Source of the DNA: Lachnospiraceae bacterium
GTDB taxonomy: Bacteria; Bacillota; Clostridia; Lachnospirales; Lachnospiraceae
Direction: 5' to 3'
Assembly: GCA_017614345.1 (NCBI GenBank)
Contig: JAGACB010000152.1
Span: 1-37,554 of the forward strand
DNA length: 37,554 nucleotides
The translations under genes and the position numbers were made by a program. Position 1 is the first letter of the stretch, and every line of letters begins with the position of its first letter. The notes under the pieces are model-generated. The model was not told the origin of the DNA. It saw only the letters and a list, made by a program, of their open reading frames with translations, and did not search any database. Of the stretch, positions 16,248 to 24,621 are shown piece by piece.

Positions 16248-17345
16248 ATGGCTGAAACGATCGTTGCTGCAGATGCTGCACAAAATGCAGGCTCGATTCC
16301 TTTGGGAAGCTCCGGGGAAAATGTCGATGAGATCCCTTCCGTAAATATCCCGGAGGAAAATGAAGGTTCCCTTTTGGATAAGATCCGGGCCCTCAGGGAA
16401 GATAAGCAGTTCGAGAACACCAGGATCCGCTGGATGAACCGCTTAAAGAGCCTGGTTCTCTGGATCTTCCGGACCGTCATGATCGTGGGGATCAGCTACG
16501 TGATCATAGGACCTCTGATCAGCATCATCAGCAGTTCCTTCTTCTCGGATTCGGACCTCTACAACAACATGGTCTTTGTGATCCCTCAGAATCCTACACT
16601 GGAGCGGTATATCAATGCATTTTCCTACATGAGTTATCCGAAGGTGTTCGTCAAGACCATACTCTACACCCTGTCACTCATGGTGCTGAATGTGCTGGTC
16701 TGCTCCATGGTGGGCTACGGCTTTGCCAGGTTCGAGTTTCCCTTTAAGAAGCTGTTTTTCGGCATGGTGGTGGTCATGATCGTGATCCCCATCCACACCA
16801 TCCTGTTCCCGCTCTATATCACCTTCCACAACTTTAACCCCCTGTGGATCCCTCAGCTGGCGACAGGACAGAAGCTGAACCTTTTAGGCACCTACATTCC
16901 CATGTACATCATGACCCTCTTCGGCACGGGTCTTCGGAGCGGACTGTATATCTATATCTTTATCCAGTTCTTCCGCGGACTTCCGAAGGAGATCGAGGAA
17001 GCGGCCTTTGTGGACGGTGCGGGAATGTTCTACACCTATTTCCGCATCATGCTGAGAAATGCAATGCCTGCGGTGGTCACCGTGGCCATCTTCTCCATTG
17101 TATGGCAGTACAATGACACCTCATACGCGAGAATGTTCAACTTCCCGTCCGATGCGGTCTTAAGTATCCGAATCTCGTCCCTTTCGGACACCATATCCAA
17201 TGCCATGTCCATTTCGGACCCGAATATCACGGCCCTTTTCAACAATGCCGGAATAGTCCTGGTGATCCTTCCGGTCATGATCCTCTACATTGTTCTGCAG
17301 AAGCAGTTTGTGGAGGGCGTGGAAAGAAGCGGAATTGTTGGTTAG
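16248..17345 (+). CDS. Sugar ABC importer permease (MalG type), importer 2
   Basis: 365 residues from the ATG at 16248, preceded by AAAGGAGG about 11 bases upstream; a TTG at 16191 would add 19 residues but lies inside a hairpin. A long hydrophilic N-terminus (about 75 residues) precedes six membrane segments beginning 'TVMIVGISYVIIGPLISIISSS'. The EAA loop is near residue 249: 'EIEEAAFVDGAGMFYTYF' followed by 'IMLRNAMPAVVTV'. It is the partner of the permease before it. Downstream lies a tandem hairpin repeat instead of a classical terminator, then a new promoter. Confidence 0.9.
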   Translation: MAETIVAADAAQNAGSIPLGSSGENVDEIPSVNIPEENEGSLLDKIRALREDKQFENTRIRWMNRLKSLVLWIFRTVMIVGISYVIIGPLISIISSSFFSDSDLYNNMVFVIPQNPTLERYINAFSYMSYPKVFVKTILYTLSLMVLNVLVCSMVGYGFARFEFPFKKLFFGMVVVMIVIPIHTILFPLYITFHNFNPLWIPQLATGQKLNLLGTYIPMYIMTLFGTGLRSGLYIYIFIQFFRGLPKEIEEAAFVDGAGMFYTYFRIMLRNAMPAVVTVAIFSIVWQYNDTSYARMFNFPSDAVLSIRISSLSDTISNAMSISDPNITALFNNAGIVLVILPVMILYIVLQKQFVEGVERSGIVG

Positions 17346-17533
17346 TTGCATATTCGTGAGAATATGCAACAATCGCTCATAATGCGAAGCATTATGAGCG
17401 CCACCCGTTTCGGATGCTTGCATCCGAAACTATTCCGCTTAGTTGCATATTCGTGAGAATATGCAACAATCGCTCATAATGTGCAACATTATGAGCGCCA
17501 CCCGTTTCGGTTGCTTGCAACCGAAACTATTCC
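17345..17533 (+). repeat. Tandem modular hairpin repeat, locus 2 (two 97-bp units)
   Basis: Each unit has three hairpins in fixed order. Unit 1: GTTGCATATTC/GAATATGCAAC (17345-17370), CGCTCATAATGC/GCATTATGAGCG (17374-17400), GTTTCGGATG/CATCCGAAAC (17407-17430), then TATTCCGCTTA. Unit 2 repeats these at 17442-17467, 17471-17497 and 17504-17527, ending TATTCC. The units differ by paired changes that keep the stems (C-G to T-A in the second hairpin; GA..TC to GT..AC steps in the third). This is direct evidence that the folded form has been maintained. It sits just after the last permease stop and before the promoter of the lipoprotein gene. Confidence 0.9.
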
Positions 17534-17545
17534 TTGTTCAATCCA

Positions 17546-17586
17546 TGAAAATTCACATGACACACCGATATGAACCGAATTGTTCA
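17546..17586. promoter_or_regulatory. Two short palindromes upstream of the lipoprotein promoter
   Basis: TGAA-AA-TTCA at 17546-17555 and TGAAC-N6-GTTCA at 17571-17586 lie 16 to 56 bases before the -35 at 17602. Both have TGAA/TTCA ends about 25-30 bases apart. They could be activator sites, but short palindromes arise by chance in AT-rich DNA. Confidence 0.3.
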
Positions 17587-17601
17587 AAGCCGTGAAAAGC
17601 G

Positions 17602-17630
17602 TTGATATCAATAGGTGTCTGTGGTAAAAT
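17602..17630 (+). promoter_or_regulatory. Sigma-A promoter of the lipoprotein / binding-protein pair
   Basis: TTGATA (17602-17607), a 17-base spacer and TAAAAT (17625-17630), close to consensus with ideal spacing. It lies about 136 bases before the ATG at 17767 and would give the two secreted binding proteins their own high-level transcript, independent of the permeases upstream. Confidence 0.65.
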
Positions 17631-17766
17631 GATCGTGTAGGTTTACGGTGTGATCAAAGTGACGGTAACATTTTCCAACAAAATGAATTTCCAATAAAAC
17701 TCAATAACGGATTCAAAGGCATGGCTCGGCCTTCAAATGAGCCGGAAGTATAGGAGGATAGACATT

Positions 17767-19485
17767 ATGAAAAAAACGAAACTGGGGCTGGCCCTCCTGT
17801 TGTCAGCCACAATGGCTGCTTCGCTCACTGCCTGCAGTGGCGGCGGCACGACAGAACCGACCAAGGAGCCGGCTCCTTCTGAGACTCAGAAACCGAAGGA
17901 GACGGAGGTGGAAACGGAGACCGAATTCAGTGGCTTCGCTGACACCGGCGTAAAAGTGGAAAGTGGTAAGGGACTTGATTTCGAAGACGGAAAGTGCAGC
18001 TTTGCGATTCTGAACACCGTGATCTCAGGCGGTGCGGAAGGAACTCTTTCCGTGGCGGATTTTAACGGTTCCAAGGCGCTGAAAGCAGAAGTGAGCGATC
18101 GCACGATCTCCCGTGCGGAGTCAGCAAATGACTATACGGGTTCGGCTTCTCCCTACATTGCCATCAGTGCGGCAGGTCTTCTCGGAGACAGAGCAAAGGA
18201 TGTTGCTTCCGTTCAGGCGGACGTAGGCGTGGTTTATGAGACCGGCGAGTTCGGTGCCGCATCCGGTACCATCTACGGCGGAAACAGCAAAGCAAGTACC
18301 AGCAAGGCTTTTACGGTTCTTTTGGAGACCAAGAATCCCAGAACCGTGAAACTCGAAGGGATCGAGTTTTCCGGAACGGCTGAAGATATCATCATGATCA
18401 GTCTGACCAACTTCGGAAACCCTGCATCTTCCTTCCCTACGATATACGTGGACAATGTGATCTTCTATGATAAGGACGGCAAGGCCATTGAGATCGCCGA
18501 TCCTTCTTATGAGATCACGGAGGCTGCCCTGGGTGTTCTTGACTGGTCCAACAGTACCGTGAAGCCCGCAACCGAGACGGATCTCGGCATCAAAGGAGCG
18601 CAGACCGAGAACGGCTGGTGGCCCATCGCTTCCAATTCCCTCAGCTTTGATAAGGATGCTGCGGAATTAAAGAAATGGACTTATGTTGATCCCGCAACCA
18701 TTAAACCCGGCATGGTATTTACCATTTATTTCACCACTGACGTGGATGCAGTTGCCAAGGGCGGCTGGTGGCAGGTTCCTTATTTCCGCTGTCAGCAGTG
18801 GGATGATCTGAAGGAAGACGGCAGTACTGAAGTGATCAAGACCTATGATAACCCCATCAAGTTTGCCAAGACAGACTTTGCTCCGAAGATCGGCGAAAAG
18901 GTGGACGAGGTTCCCGGTGAGGATACCAAGGTTAACAAGTCCTGGAACATTGCTCAGGTTTCCTATGAGGAGATCGCAGAGCTTACCGGTGATGAGGAAT
19001 GGCCTTATCACACCCAGTTCTTCGGCGTTGCCGACATGGGTATGGAAGTGACTATCGATAAAGTGACCATCGGTACTCCCGGCGTTTACGGCGAAGAGAT
19101 CATGATCACGGATGCATCCGGAACCAGCTCCGGTTGGGGCCAGGCAGTGAACTTCATGACCGTGAAGAATGACGGCGGTACCTTTGATCCCGCTGTGATC
19201 GTTCCCGGAACCACCTTCAAGGTTACCTACTCCGCAGAGGATGCAGATCCCGATCAGCCCGCTCCTCTGGAACTGATCTTCCAGAGCTGGACAGACGGAA
19301 ACAAGGTAGGCTGGGCAAAGATCGCTCCTTACGCCTTTGATGAGTCCACGGCATACTTCAGCTATGATGATGCTGTAAAGGCATTCGGAACCGATGATTT
19401 TGTTACCTACCTGGATAAGGTTTATGTAGGCGACTGCAACAGTAAGCTGACATTCTATTCCCTCAGCTACATCGTTGAAAAATGA
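17767..19485 (+). CDS. Secreted lipoprotein with tandem carbohydrate-binding-like domains
   Basis: 572 residues; start chosen at the ATG after GGAGGATAGACATT. Signal peptide with lipobox LTAC (Cys23), then a Thr/Pro/Glu-rich linker (to about 53). Three beta-rich sections follow: about 55-245, about 249-440 ('LGVLDWSNS', 'GMVFTIYFTTDV', 'GGWWQVPYFRCQQW', 'WNIAQVSYEEIAEL', 'MGMEVTIDKVTIG') and about 443-572 ('EEIMITDASG', 'GTTFKVTYSAED', 'LELIFQSWTDG', 'GWAKIAPYAFDES', 'LDKVYVGDCNSKLTFYSLSYI'). The last two share an order of strands and aromatic residues (P..GT/GM-F-v-Y; W...W.k/v-P; Y...v..iyvG), as in duplicated CBM-like sandwiches. No catalytic motif is seen. With its neighbour it probably displays sugar-binding sites at the surface; exact family not recognised. 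Confidence 0.75.
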   Translation: MKKTKLGLALLLSATMAASLTACSGGGTTEPTKEPAPSETQKPKETEVETETEFSGFADTGVKVESGKGLDFEDGKCSFAILNTVISGGAEGTLSVADFNGSKALKAEVSDRTISRAESANDYTGSASPYIAISAAGLLGDRAKDVASVQADVGVVYETGEFGAASGTIYGGNSKASTSKAFTVLLETKNPRTVKLEGIEFSGTAEDIIMISLTNFGNPASSFPTIYVDNVIFYDKDGKAIEIADPSYEITEAALGVLDWSNSTVKPATETDLGIKGAQTENGWWPIASNSLSFDKDAAELKKWTYVDPATIKPGMVFTIYFTTDVDAVAKGGWWQVPYFRCQQWDDLKEDGSTEVIKTYDNPIKFAKTDFAPKIGEKVDEVPGEDTKVNKSWNIAQVSYEEIAELTGDEEWPYHTQFFGVADMGMEVTIDKVTIGTPGVYGEEIMITDASGTSSGWGQAVNFMTVKNDGGTFDPAVIVPGTTFKVTYSAEDADPDQPAPLELIFQSWTDGNKVGWAKIAPYAFDESTAYFSYDDAVKAFGTDDFVTYLDKVYVGDCNSKLTFYSLSYIVEK

Positions 19486-19533
19486 TCCCGGTGAAGCCGG
19501 ATAGATAAGATTTTCCATTAGGAGGAGAAATAC

Positions 19534-20967
19534 ATGCGAAAGTTTAAAAGAATCATGTCTGCCGGACTGGCAGTTGTACTTGCAGCATCGCTTGCAGCAT
19601 GTTCGGGAACTACACCCGGAGGGGAGCCTGCTACTAAGCCGAACGAGTCCCAGACCAAGGAAGAGACAAACGTAAAGAAGTTTGACAAGACCAGAACCAT
19701 CACTGTCGGAACTTGGTACGAAGTATACTATACTTCCGATCATCATGATATTTACGATCAGCCGAAGGTGACCAATGAAGAGACCGCTCAGATGCAGCTG
19801 GACAATGTCCGTGCTCTGGAGGAAAAGTATAACTGCAAGATCGAGTTCAAGAACCTGACCTGGAACGGTGTGATCGAGTCCATCAACGTTTCCATCCTCG
19901 GCGGAACTCCGGACTGCGATATCTACATGGCAGACCTTCAGTTCGGTCTTCCTGCGGTTCTGAACGGATATGCAATGCCCATTTCCCAGTTTGCGGATGC
20001 GGACAGCGATATCTTTACCGATCAGGAGGTTATGACCTCTCTGAACGTTCTGGGAATGGATGAGACCTACCTCTTCTCCCAGTATTATGAGAATACCGAT
20101 GCATGGATGCTGGGCTTCAACATGGATGCCATCAATGAGGCTGGCCTTGAGAATCCTCAGGATCTTTATGACCGTGGCGAGTGGACCTGGGATAAGTTCC
20201 TGGAGTACTGCAAGGTTCTGACTAAGGATACCGACGGAGACGGCGCTGTTGACCGCTACGGCTACACCGGATGGTGGACCAACCTGTTCAGCTATCTGCT
20301 TCTTTCCAACGGCGCTCAGGCAGCCGGCGAGGCAAAGGAAGGCTTCAGCTCCGAAGAGACCCGGGAGGTTCTGGAACTGATCAATACCCTGTATGCAGAA
20401 GGCTATGCAAGACCTTGGGACGATAAGAACTGGGACATCAACAATTTCTCTGCTGCAGATCAGGAAGCTGTTTTCTGGCTTGGTGTTCACTGGGTAGAAC
20501 AGGGCAATTTCGTTCACGATGACGGTACTACCGACTTTACCATCGGTATGGTTCCCTTCCCCATCGGACCTCACGGAAACAAGGATACCAACAAGACCAG
20601 AGTGGCAGCCGGAAACTGGATGTTCATTCCGGTTGGAACCAAGGATCCCGACATGGTTTATGACGTATACTATGACTGGTGCAACTGGTTCGGTTACGGT
20701 ACCAGAGACGATTACAAGTCCTATCGTGACGATACCGAGTGGGCTGAGAACATGATGACCTCCGGTAACGATATGGAGCTGTCCGCCAGAAACTTCGATT
20801 ATCTGGTAGAGATGAGTAAGAAGCCTTACCTGGATCTTTGGAACGCAGTAGGCGTTGACCTGGGTGTTCATTCTCTGGCTGTTCAGGACGGTACCACCCC
20901 CGCTCAGCTTCAGGAAGAACATTCCGTTCAGCTTCAGGAAGCTCTGGATGCATATCTCGGCAAATGA
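19534..20967 (+). CDS. Sugar ABC substrate-binding lipoprotein, importer 2
   Basis: 477 residues with AGGAGGAG ahead of ATG. Signal peptide with lipobox LAAC (Cys23), so lipid-anchored. The body is a family-1 extracellular solute-binding fold: 'RTITVGTWYEVYY', 'ALEEKYNCKIEFKNLTW', 'ILGGTPDCDIYMADL', 'LGFNMDAINEAGLENPQDLYD', 'GEWTWDKFLEYCKVLTKDTDGDG' in two runs, and 'FTIGMVPFPIGP'. The GEWTWD step and a Ca-loop-like DTDGDG are common in oligosaccharide-binding members. It lies 48 bases after the lipoprotein with no terminator between, so they share a transcript; the probable permease partners are the pair at 15174-17345. Confidence 0.9.
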   Translation: MRKFKRIMSAGLAVVLAASLAACSGTTPGGEPATKPNESQTKEETNVKKFDKTRTITVGTWYEVYYTSDHHDIYDQPKVTNEETAQMQLDNVRALEEKYNCKIEFKNLTWNGVIESINVSILGGTPDCDIYMADLQFGLPAVLNGYAMPISQFADADSDIFTDQEVMTSLNVLGMDETYLFSQYYENTDAWMLGFNMDAINEAGLENPQDLYDRGEWTWDKFLEYCKVLTKDTDGDGAVDRYGYTGWWTNLFSYLLLSNGAQAAGEAKEGFSSEETREVLELINTLYAEGYARPWDDKNWDINNFSAADQEAVFWLGVHWVEQGNFVHDDGTTDFTIGMVPFPIGPHGNKDTNKTRVAAGNWMFIPVGTKDPDMVYDVYYDWCNWFGYGTRDDYKSYRDDTEWAENMMTSGNDMELSARNFDYLVEMSKKPYLDLWNAVGVDLGVHSLAVQDGTTPAQLQEEHSVQLQEALDAYLGK

Positions 20968-21054
20968 TCGAATGACATGTAACGGATAACGGCGGGCAGG
21001 AGCTGTCCCGGGATCCGCACACGTTAATATGTCCCGGATCTGAATAAAACAATC

Positions 21055-21089
21055 TGCCGGCAGGCCTTTTCGGGTCTGCCGGTATTTTT
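21055..21089 (+). terminator. Intrinsic terminator of the glycan locus
   Basis: Arms CCGGCAGGCC (21057-21066) and GGGTCTGCCGG (21072-21082) with a TTTTC loop, followed by TATTTTT. It marks the end of the glycan-uptake run. Confidence 0.8.
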
Positions 21090-21106
21090 GTGCAGGTTTG
21101 CTGTGC

Positions 21107-21135
21107 TTGCGCCTTTTTTAATAATATGGTATAAT
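21107..21135 (+). promoter_or_regulatory. Promoter of citrate synthase
   Basis: TTGCGC (21107-21112), 17 bases, then a consensus TATAAT (21130-21135), 66 bases before the ATG. It follows the terminator directly. Confidence 0.65.
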
Positions 21136-21200
21136 CTCTGTACTATGCGAATAAAGCAGGAAAATGAAGAAAAATATGCGAGAAGAAAGGAGAAGTGCTT

Positions 21201-22577
21201 ATGGCCTATGAAGTAGGAAAAGATTTTGAAGAAAGCATTGCCAGATTATCAGAAATATGTATTGAAAATGACAGGATCGACCAACAGTTATATTCCGATT
21301 ATGACGTGAAACGCGGCCTTCGCGATGCCAGCGGAAAGGGCGTTTTGGCGGGACTTACCGAGATCTCGGATATCGTTGCCAAGAAGCTGGATGAAAACGG
21401 AAATGACGTACCGGATTACGGACGTCTGTATTACCGCGGTTATGACGTCAAGGATCTGGTCCGGGGTTTTTCTGAATATGACGGCCATTGCGGTTTCGAA
21501 GAGACCAGCTACCTTCTTCTGTTCGGAAAGCTTCCGACGGCTTCGGAACTGAAACTGTTTATTCAGATGCTGGGAGAATTCCGCTCTCTGCCGAATAAAT
21601 TTGTCAGGGACTTTATTATGAAGGCTCCCTGCTGTGACATGATGAATTCCATGCAACGCAGTATTCTGACGCTGTATCAGTATGATGCCAACGCAGACGA
21701 TATCACCATTTCCAACGTGCTGCGTCAGTGCATCCAGATGATCGCTCAGTTTCCTTTACTGGGCTGCTACGCTTACCAGACCTATCGTCACTATTATAAG
21801 GACGATAACCTGGTGATCCGGAATCCCAAAAAGAACCTCTCCACTGCAGAGAACATCCTGCGTCTTCTCAGAGAAGAGGGAGAGTTTACCGATACGGAAG
21901 TTCGGGTGTTAGACGTGTGTCTGGCCCTTCATGCTGAACACGGCGGCGGCAACAACTCCACCTTTACGACTCACGTGGTATCCTCCTCCGGAACGGACAC
22001 CTATTCCTCCATGGCGGCTTCCCTGGGCTCCTTAAAGGGCCCGAGACACGGCGGTGCCAATATCCGTGTGACCAGAATGATCGCGGATCTGAAGGAACAG
22101 CTGGGAAAGAAGGCCTATACGGATGAGGGAGCAGTCAAGGATTACCTGCAGAAGGTACTCCGGGGAGAGGCCTTTGACCGCTCCGGCCTGATCTACGGCA
22201 TAGGACATGCGGTTTATTCCCTTTCGGATCCCCGTTGTGAGATCCTGAAGGATTATGCAAGGACTCTGTCCGCAGAACAGGGCTTTGATCAGGAATTTGC
22301 CCTTTATGAGACCATTGAGCGCCTTTCTCCCGAGGTGATCGCGGCAGAACGCCGGATCTACAAGGGTGTCAGCGCCAACGTGGACTTCTACAGCGGCCTG
22401 GTATACCAGATGCTGGGGATCCCGGAGGAACTCTTTACACCGCTTTTTGCCATTGCAAGAGTCAGCGGCTGGAGTGCTCACCGTCTTGAGGAACTGTCCA
22501 ACAAGGGCAGGATCATCCGCCCCGCATATAAGAACGTTCAGAGCCATCTGGATTATATCCCCATGAAGGAACGTTGA
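21201..22577 (+). CDS. gltA: Citrate synthase
   Basis: 458 residues. It condenses oxaloacetate with acetyl-CoA to citrate in the cytosol, the entry to the oxidative branch that leads to 2-oxoglutarate and glutamate. The catalytic set is complete: 'LHAEHGGGN' (244 on), 'LKGPRHGGAN' with His283, 'YGIGHAVYSLSDPR' with His336, and 'ANVDFYSGLVYQ' with Asp395. Length is somewhat above the 370-430 usual, with an N-terminal extension of about 50 residues before 'GVLAGLTEI'. ATG at 21201 is preferred over GTG at 21195 because GGAG lies eight bases upstream. A 2-methylcitrate synthase role cannot be excluded by motif, but no propionate genes are nearby. It has its own promoter and appears monocistronic or weakly linked to the next gene. 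Confidence 0.92.
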   Translation: MAYEVGKDFEESIARLSEICIENDRIDQQLYSDYDVKRGLRDASGKGVLAGLTEISDIVAKKLDENGNDVPDYGRLYYRGYDVKDLVRGFSEYDGHCGFEETSYLLLFGKLPTASELKLFIQMLGEFRSLPNKFVRDFIMKAPCCDMMNSMQRSILTLYQYDANADDITISNVLRQCIQMIAQFPLLGCYAYQTYRHYYKDDNLVIRNPKKNLSTAENILRLLREEGEFTDTEVRVLDVCLALHAEHGGGNNSTFTTHVVSSSGTDTYSSMAASLGSLKGPRHGGANIRVTRMIADLKEQLGKKAYTDEGAVKDYLQKVLRGEAFDRSGLIYGIGHAVYSLSDPRCEILKDYARTLSAEQGFDQEFALYETIERLSPEVIAAERRIYKGVSANVDFYSGLVYQMLGIPEELFTPLFAIARVSGWSAHRLEELSNKGRIIRPAYKNVQSHLDYIPMKER

Positions 22578-22677
22578 TCCGAAGCTTAACAAGAGAGGGC
22601 TGATCCCCGTTTACGGAAAATGGTCCGGAAGCGGGAAAAGAACGTTTTGAACAGAGAATAATGATCAGGTGATATAT

Positions 22678-23874
22678 ATGAAAAAAGAACCGGTCAAAAA
22701 AGAAACTGACAAAAAAACTGACAAAAACACTGACAACCAAACTCAATCGAAAAGATCGGCAGTCCCCCATATCCTGTGGGGACTGCTGCTCATTTCCGCC
22801 GTTGCAGCTGAAGTTGCGGCCAGAATGGTTCCGGGGTTTGCAACCTGGTATACCCGAAATATCTACCGGGTGCTGGTGGCTACCTGGGGAGGACTGGTGG
22901 GGCTTCTGCCCTGGTCCTTCGCAGAGTTCAGCATCCTCTCCATGATCATGGGGCTCTTCGTGTATGCCCTCTACAATCTGGGGATGGTCATCAAAAAAGA
23001 ACGGAAATTTACCCTTGGAGTAACTTCATGGTTTGCCCTCCTGGCCCGATTTCTCGTCACTTGTTTTGTGATCTTTGTCTTCGGCTGCGGCATCAATTAT
23101 TACAGCGTCACCTTTGCCGAATCTGCCGGCTATGACGGAAAAGGCTGTACGGAAGCGGAGTTACGCTCTGCCATCATTTATATGGTAGATCAGGTCAATG
23201 CAAATGTGGATCAGATCTCCTTTGATGAAAAGGGAGCCAGCATAGCTCCGAAGGGTTACATGAAAGATTGTATCGTTGCTATGCAAGGTGTTGCGGACAA
23301 CTATGGAGTAACTTCAAGCTATGTCCCCCAGGCAAAACCTCTTCTGTTCTCCAGATTTTTCTCCATCCAGTTGGTGAGTGGGATCTACCTTCCCACCATC
23401 GAAGCAAATTTCAACCGGGAACAGACCGGAGAGGAACTTGGCTTTACGGTCTGCCACGAAATGTCACATCTTTCCGGCTATATGCAGGAGGAAGAAGCCA
23501 ACATGATCTCTTACCTGGCCTGCAGCGGATCCGACAGCGCCTACCTCAGATACAGTGGAGCCATGCTGGCACTGACTTACCTGACCAATGCGTATAAAGG
23601 AAAGGATGAAAGCGAACTGTTAAAGCAGCTTGATCCCCGGGCCACTCAGGATATGTACTGTACCTGGGAGCACTGGGAGCAGTTCAAAAAGCCTGTGGCA
23701 ACCGTGGGAGATCACGAGATCGTGGTCAGCGAGATCCATACTCAGATCAACAACGCCTATCTGAAGGCCAACGGCGATGAGGATGGCGTCAAAAGCTACG
23801 GTGTCATGGTGAACCTTCTGGTAGAGCATCTGCGTAAGGAAGGAAAGCTGAACGTAATGTTGATCGAAGATTAG
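22678..23874 (+). CDS. DUF3810-family membrane protein with HExxH zinc-protease motif
   Basis: 398 residues. A very Lys/Thr/Asp-rich start ('KKETDKKTDKNTDNQTQSKR') precedes three membrane segments (about 30-50, 70-100, 112-142), then a large soluble domain, probably outside. The motif 'VCHEMSHLSGYMQEEEANM' gives HExxH at 260-264 with a downstream Glu as third ligand, as in zincin-type peptidases. From memory this matches DUF3810. Substrate unknown; an envelope peptidase is the cautious reading. ATG at 22678 (after AGGTG) is preferred over GTG at 22669. Confidence 0.8.
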   Translation: MKKEPVKKETDKKTDKNTDNQTQSKRSAVPHILWGLLLISAVAAEVAARMVPGFATWYTRNIYRVLVATWGGLVGLLPWSFAEFSILSMIMGLFVYALYNLGMVIKKERKFTLGVTSWFALLARFLVTCFVIFVFGCGINYYSVTFAESAGYDGKGCTEAELRSAIIYMVDQVNANVDQISFDEKGASIAPKGYMKDCIVAMQGVADNYGVTSSYVPQAKPLLFSRFFSIQLVSGIYLPTIEANFNREQTGEELGFTVCHEMSHLSGYMQEEEANMISYLACSGSDSAYLRYSGAMLALTYLTNAYKGKDESELLKQLDPRATQDMYCTWEHWEQFKKPVATVGDHEIVVSEIHTQINNAYLKANGDEDGVKSYGVMVNLLVEHLRKEGKLNVMLIED

Positions 23875-23891
23875 ATTGAAAACATCAGATA

Positions 23892-23927
23892 AGGGCCCGA
23901 TCACGAGGATCGGGCCCTGAATTTTTT
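23892..23927. terminator. Intrinsic terminator between convergent genes
   Basis: Arms AGGGCCCGATC (23892-23902) and GATCGGGCCCT (23908-23918) around ACGAG, followed by six T (23922-23927). It ends the DUF3810 gene and lies before the 3' end of the convergent PAP2 gene. Confidence 0.85.
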
Positions 23928-23964
23928 ATGTTATGTTGTAATGCAGTGGTTGTTTGATCCGGTT

Positions 23965-24621
23965 TTATTCATTGATCGGAGTCCGGGGCTGTCCGGAGGT
24001 TTCCTGAAGAAGTCCTGCGTTTGCGGAAACATTTTTCCCGGAAGAAGCAGGAGCCGGCTCCGTAAACAGTCCGGGGAAGCGTCCGGTCAGGTACGGAAGG
24101 AGCTTCACGGCTGCCAGTTCTGTGATCACGGCGCCCATAACACCCAGGAGCAGTCCGGCTGCCACATCCGTGGGGAAGTGTACAAAGAGGTACATTCTCG
24201 AAAAGGCGATGAGAGCGGCTACCACAAGGGCTATGGAACCCCAGAACTTTTTATACCGGAAGATGACAAATGCACAGGCAAAGGAGCTCATGGTGTGTCC
24301 GGAGGGGAAGGAGTAATCCTTCGGGATATTGATCAGCATGATGACGGATTCATCCAGCCAGCAGGGCCGGTCCCGGGCCACCAGATTCTTTAAGCCCAGA
24401 CACCCGATGATCAGGGTGATGATCAGTACCATGGCAAGCCGGATCCCCAGTGCCCGGTGCTTTTTACTGATCAGAGCCGCTAAAGCCATCAGGATCCAGA
24501 TCAGGCCTATATTTCCCAGAAAGGTGAATGTGATCATGGTCGCATTCAGGATCGGCGTATGAAGGCTCTGAAGAAAATATAAAACCGAAAAATCAAATTC
24601 CTGTACAAATTCAGGCATCAT
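23965..24621 (-). CDS. PAP2-family membrane phosphatase
   Basis: 218 residues, about six membrane segments. The three phosphatidic-acid phosphatase motifs are present in order: 'KNLVARDRP' (KxxxxxxRP), 'PSGHT', and 'SRMYLFVHFPTDVAAG' (SRxxxxxHxxxD). In Gram-positive bacteria such proteins dephosphorylate undecaprenyl pyrophosphate or phosphatidyl-glycerol-type lipids; which one cannot be told here. The start is the first of two consecutive ATGs, eight bases after GGAGG; an ATG ten codons upstream lies before the RBS. It stands alone between a terminator and a divergent gene. Confidence 0.88.
   Translation of the reverse strand: MMPEFVQEFDFSVLYFLQSLHTPILNATMITFTFLGNIGLIWILMALAALISKKHRALGIRLAMVLIITLIIGCLGLKNLVARDRPCWLDESVIMLINIPKDYSFPSGHTMSSFACAFVIFRYKKFWGSIALVVAALIAFSRMYLFVHFPTDVAAGLLLGVMGAVITELAAVKLLPYLTGRFPGLFTEPAPASSGKNVSANAGLLQETSGQPRTPINE

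Noticed and set aside
17345..17533. CRISPR array
   Set aside because: Only two units, the whole unit is repeated without unique spacers, and the stems vary in pairs; no cas genes nearby.
18667..20922. Antisense open frame of 751 codons opposite the lipoprotein and binding protein
   Set aside because: The plus-strand genes have RBSs, signal peptides and family motifs; the antisense product has no RBS, low-complexity Val/Ile/His/Gly composition and no motif. It arises from the codon bias of two highly biased genes.
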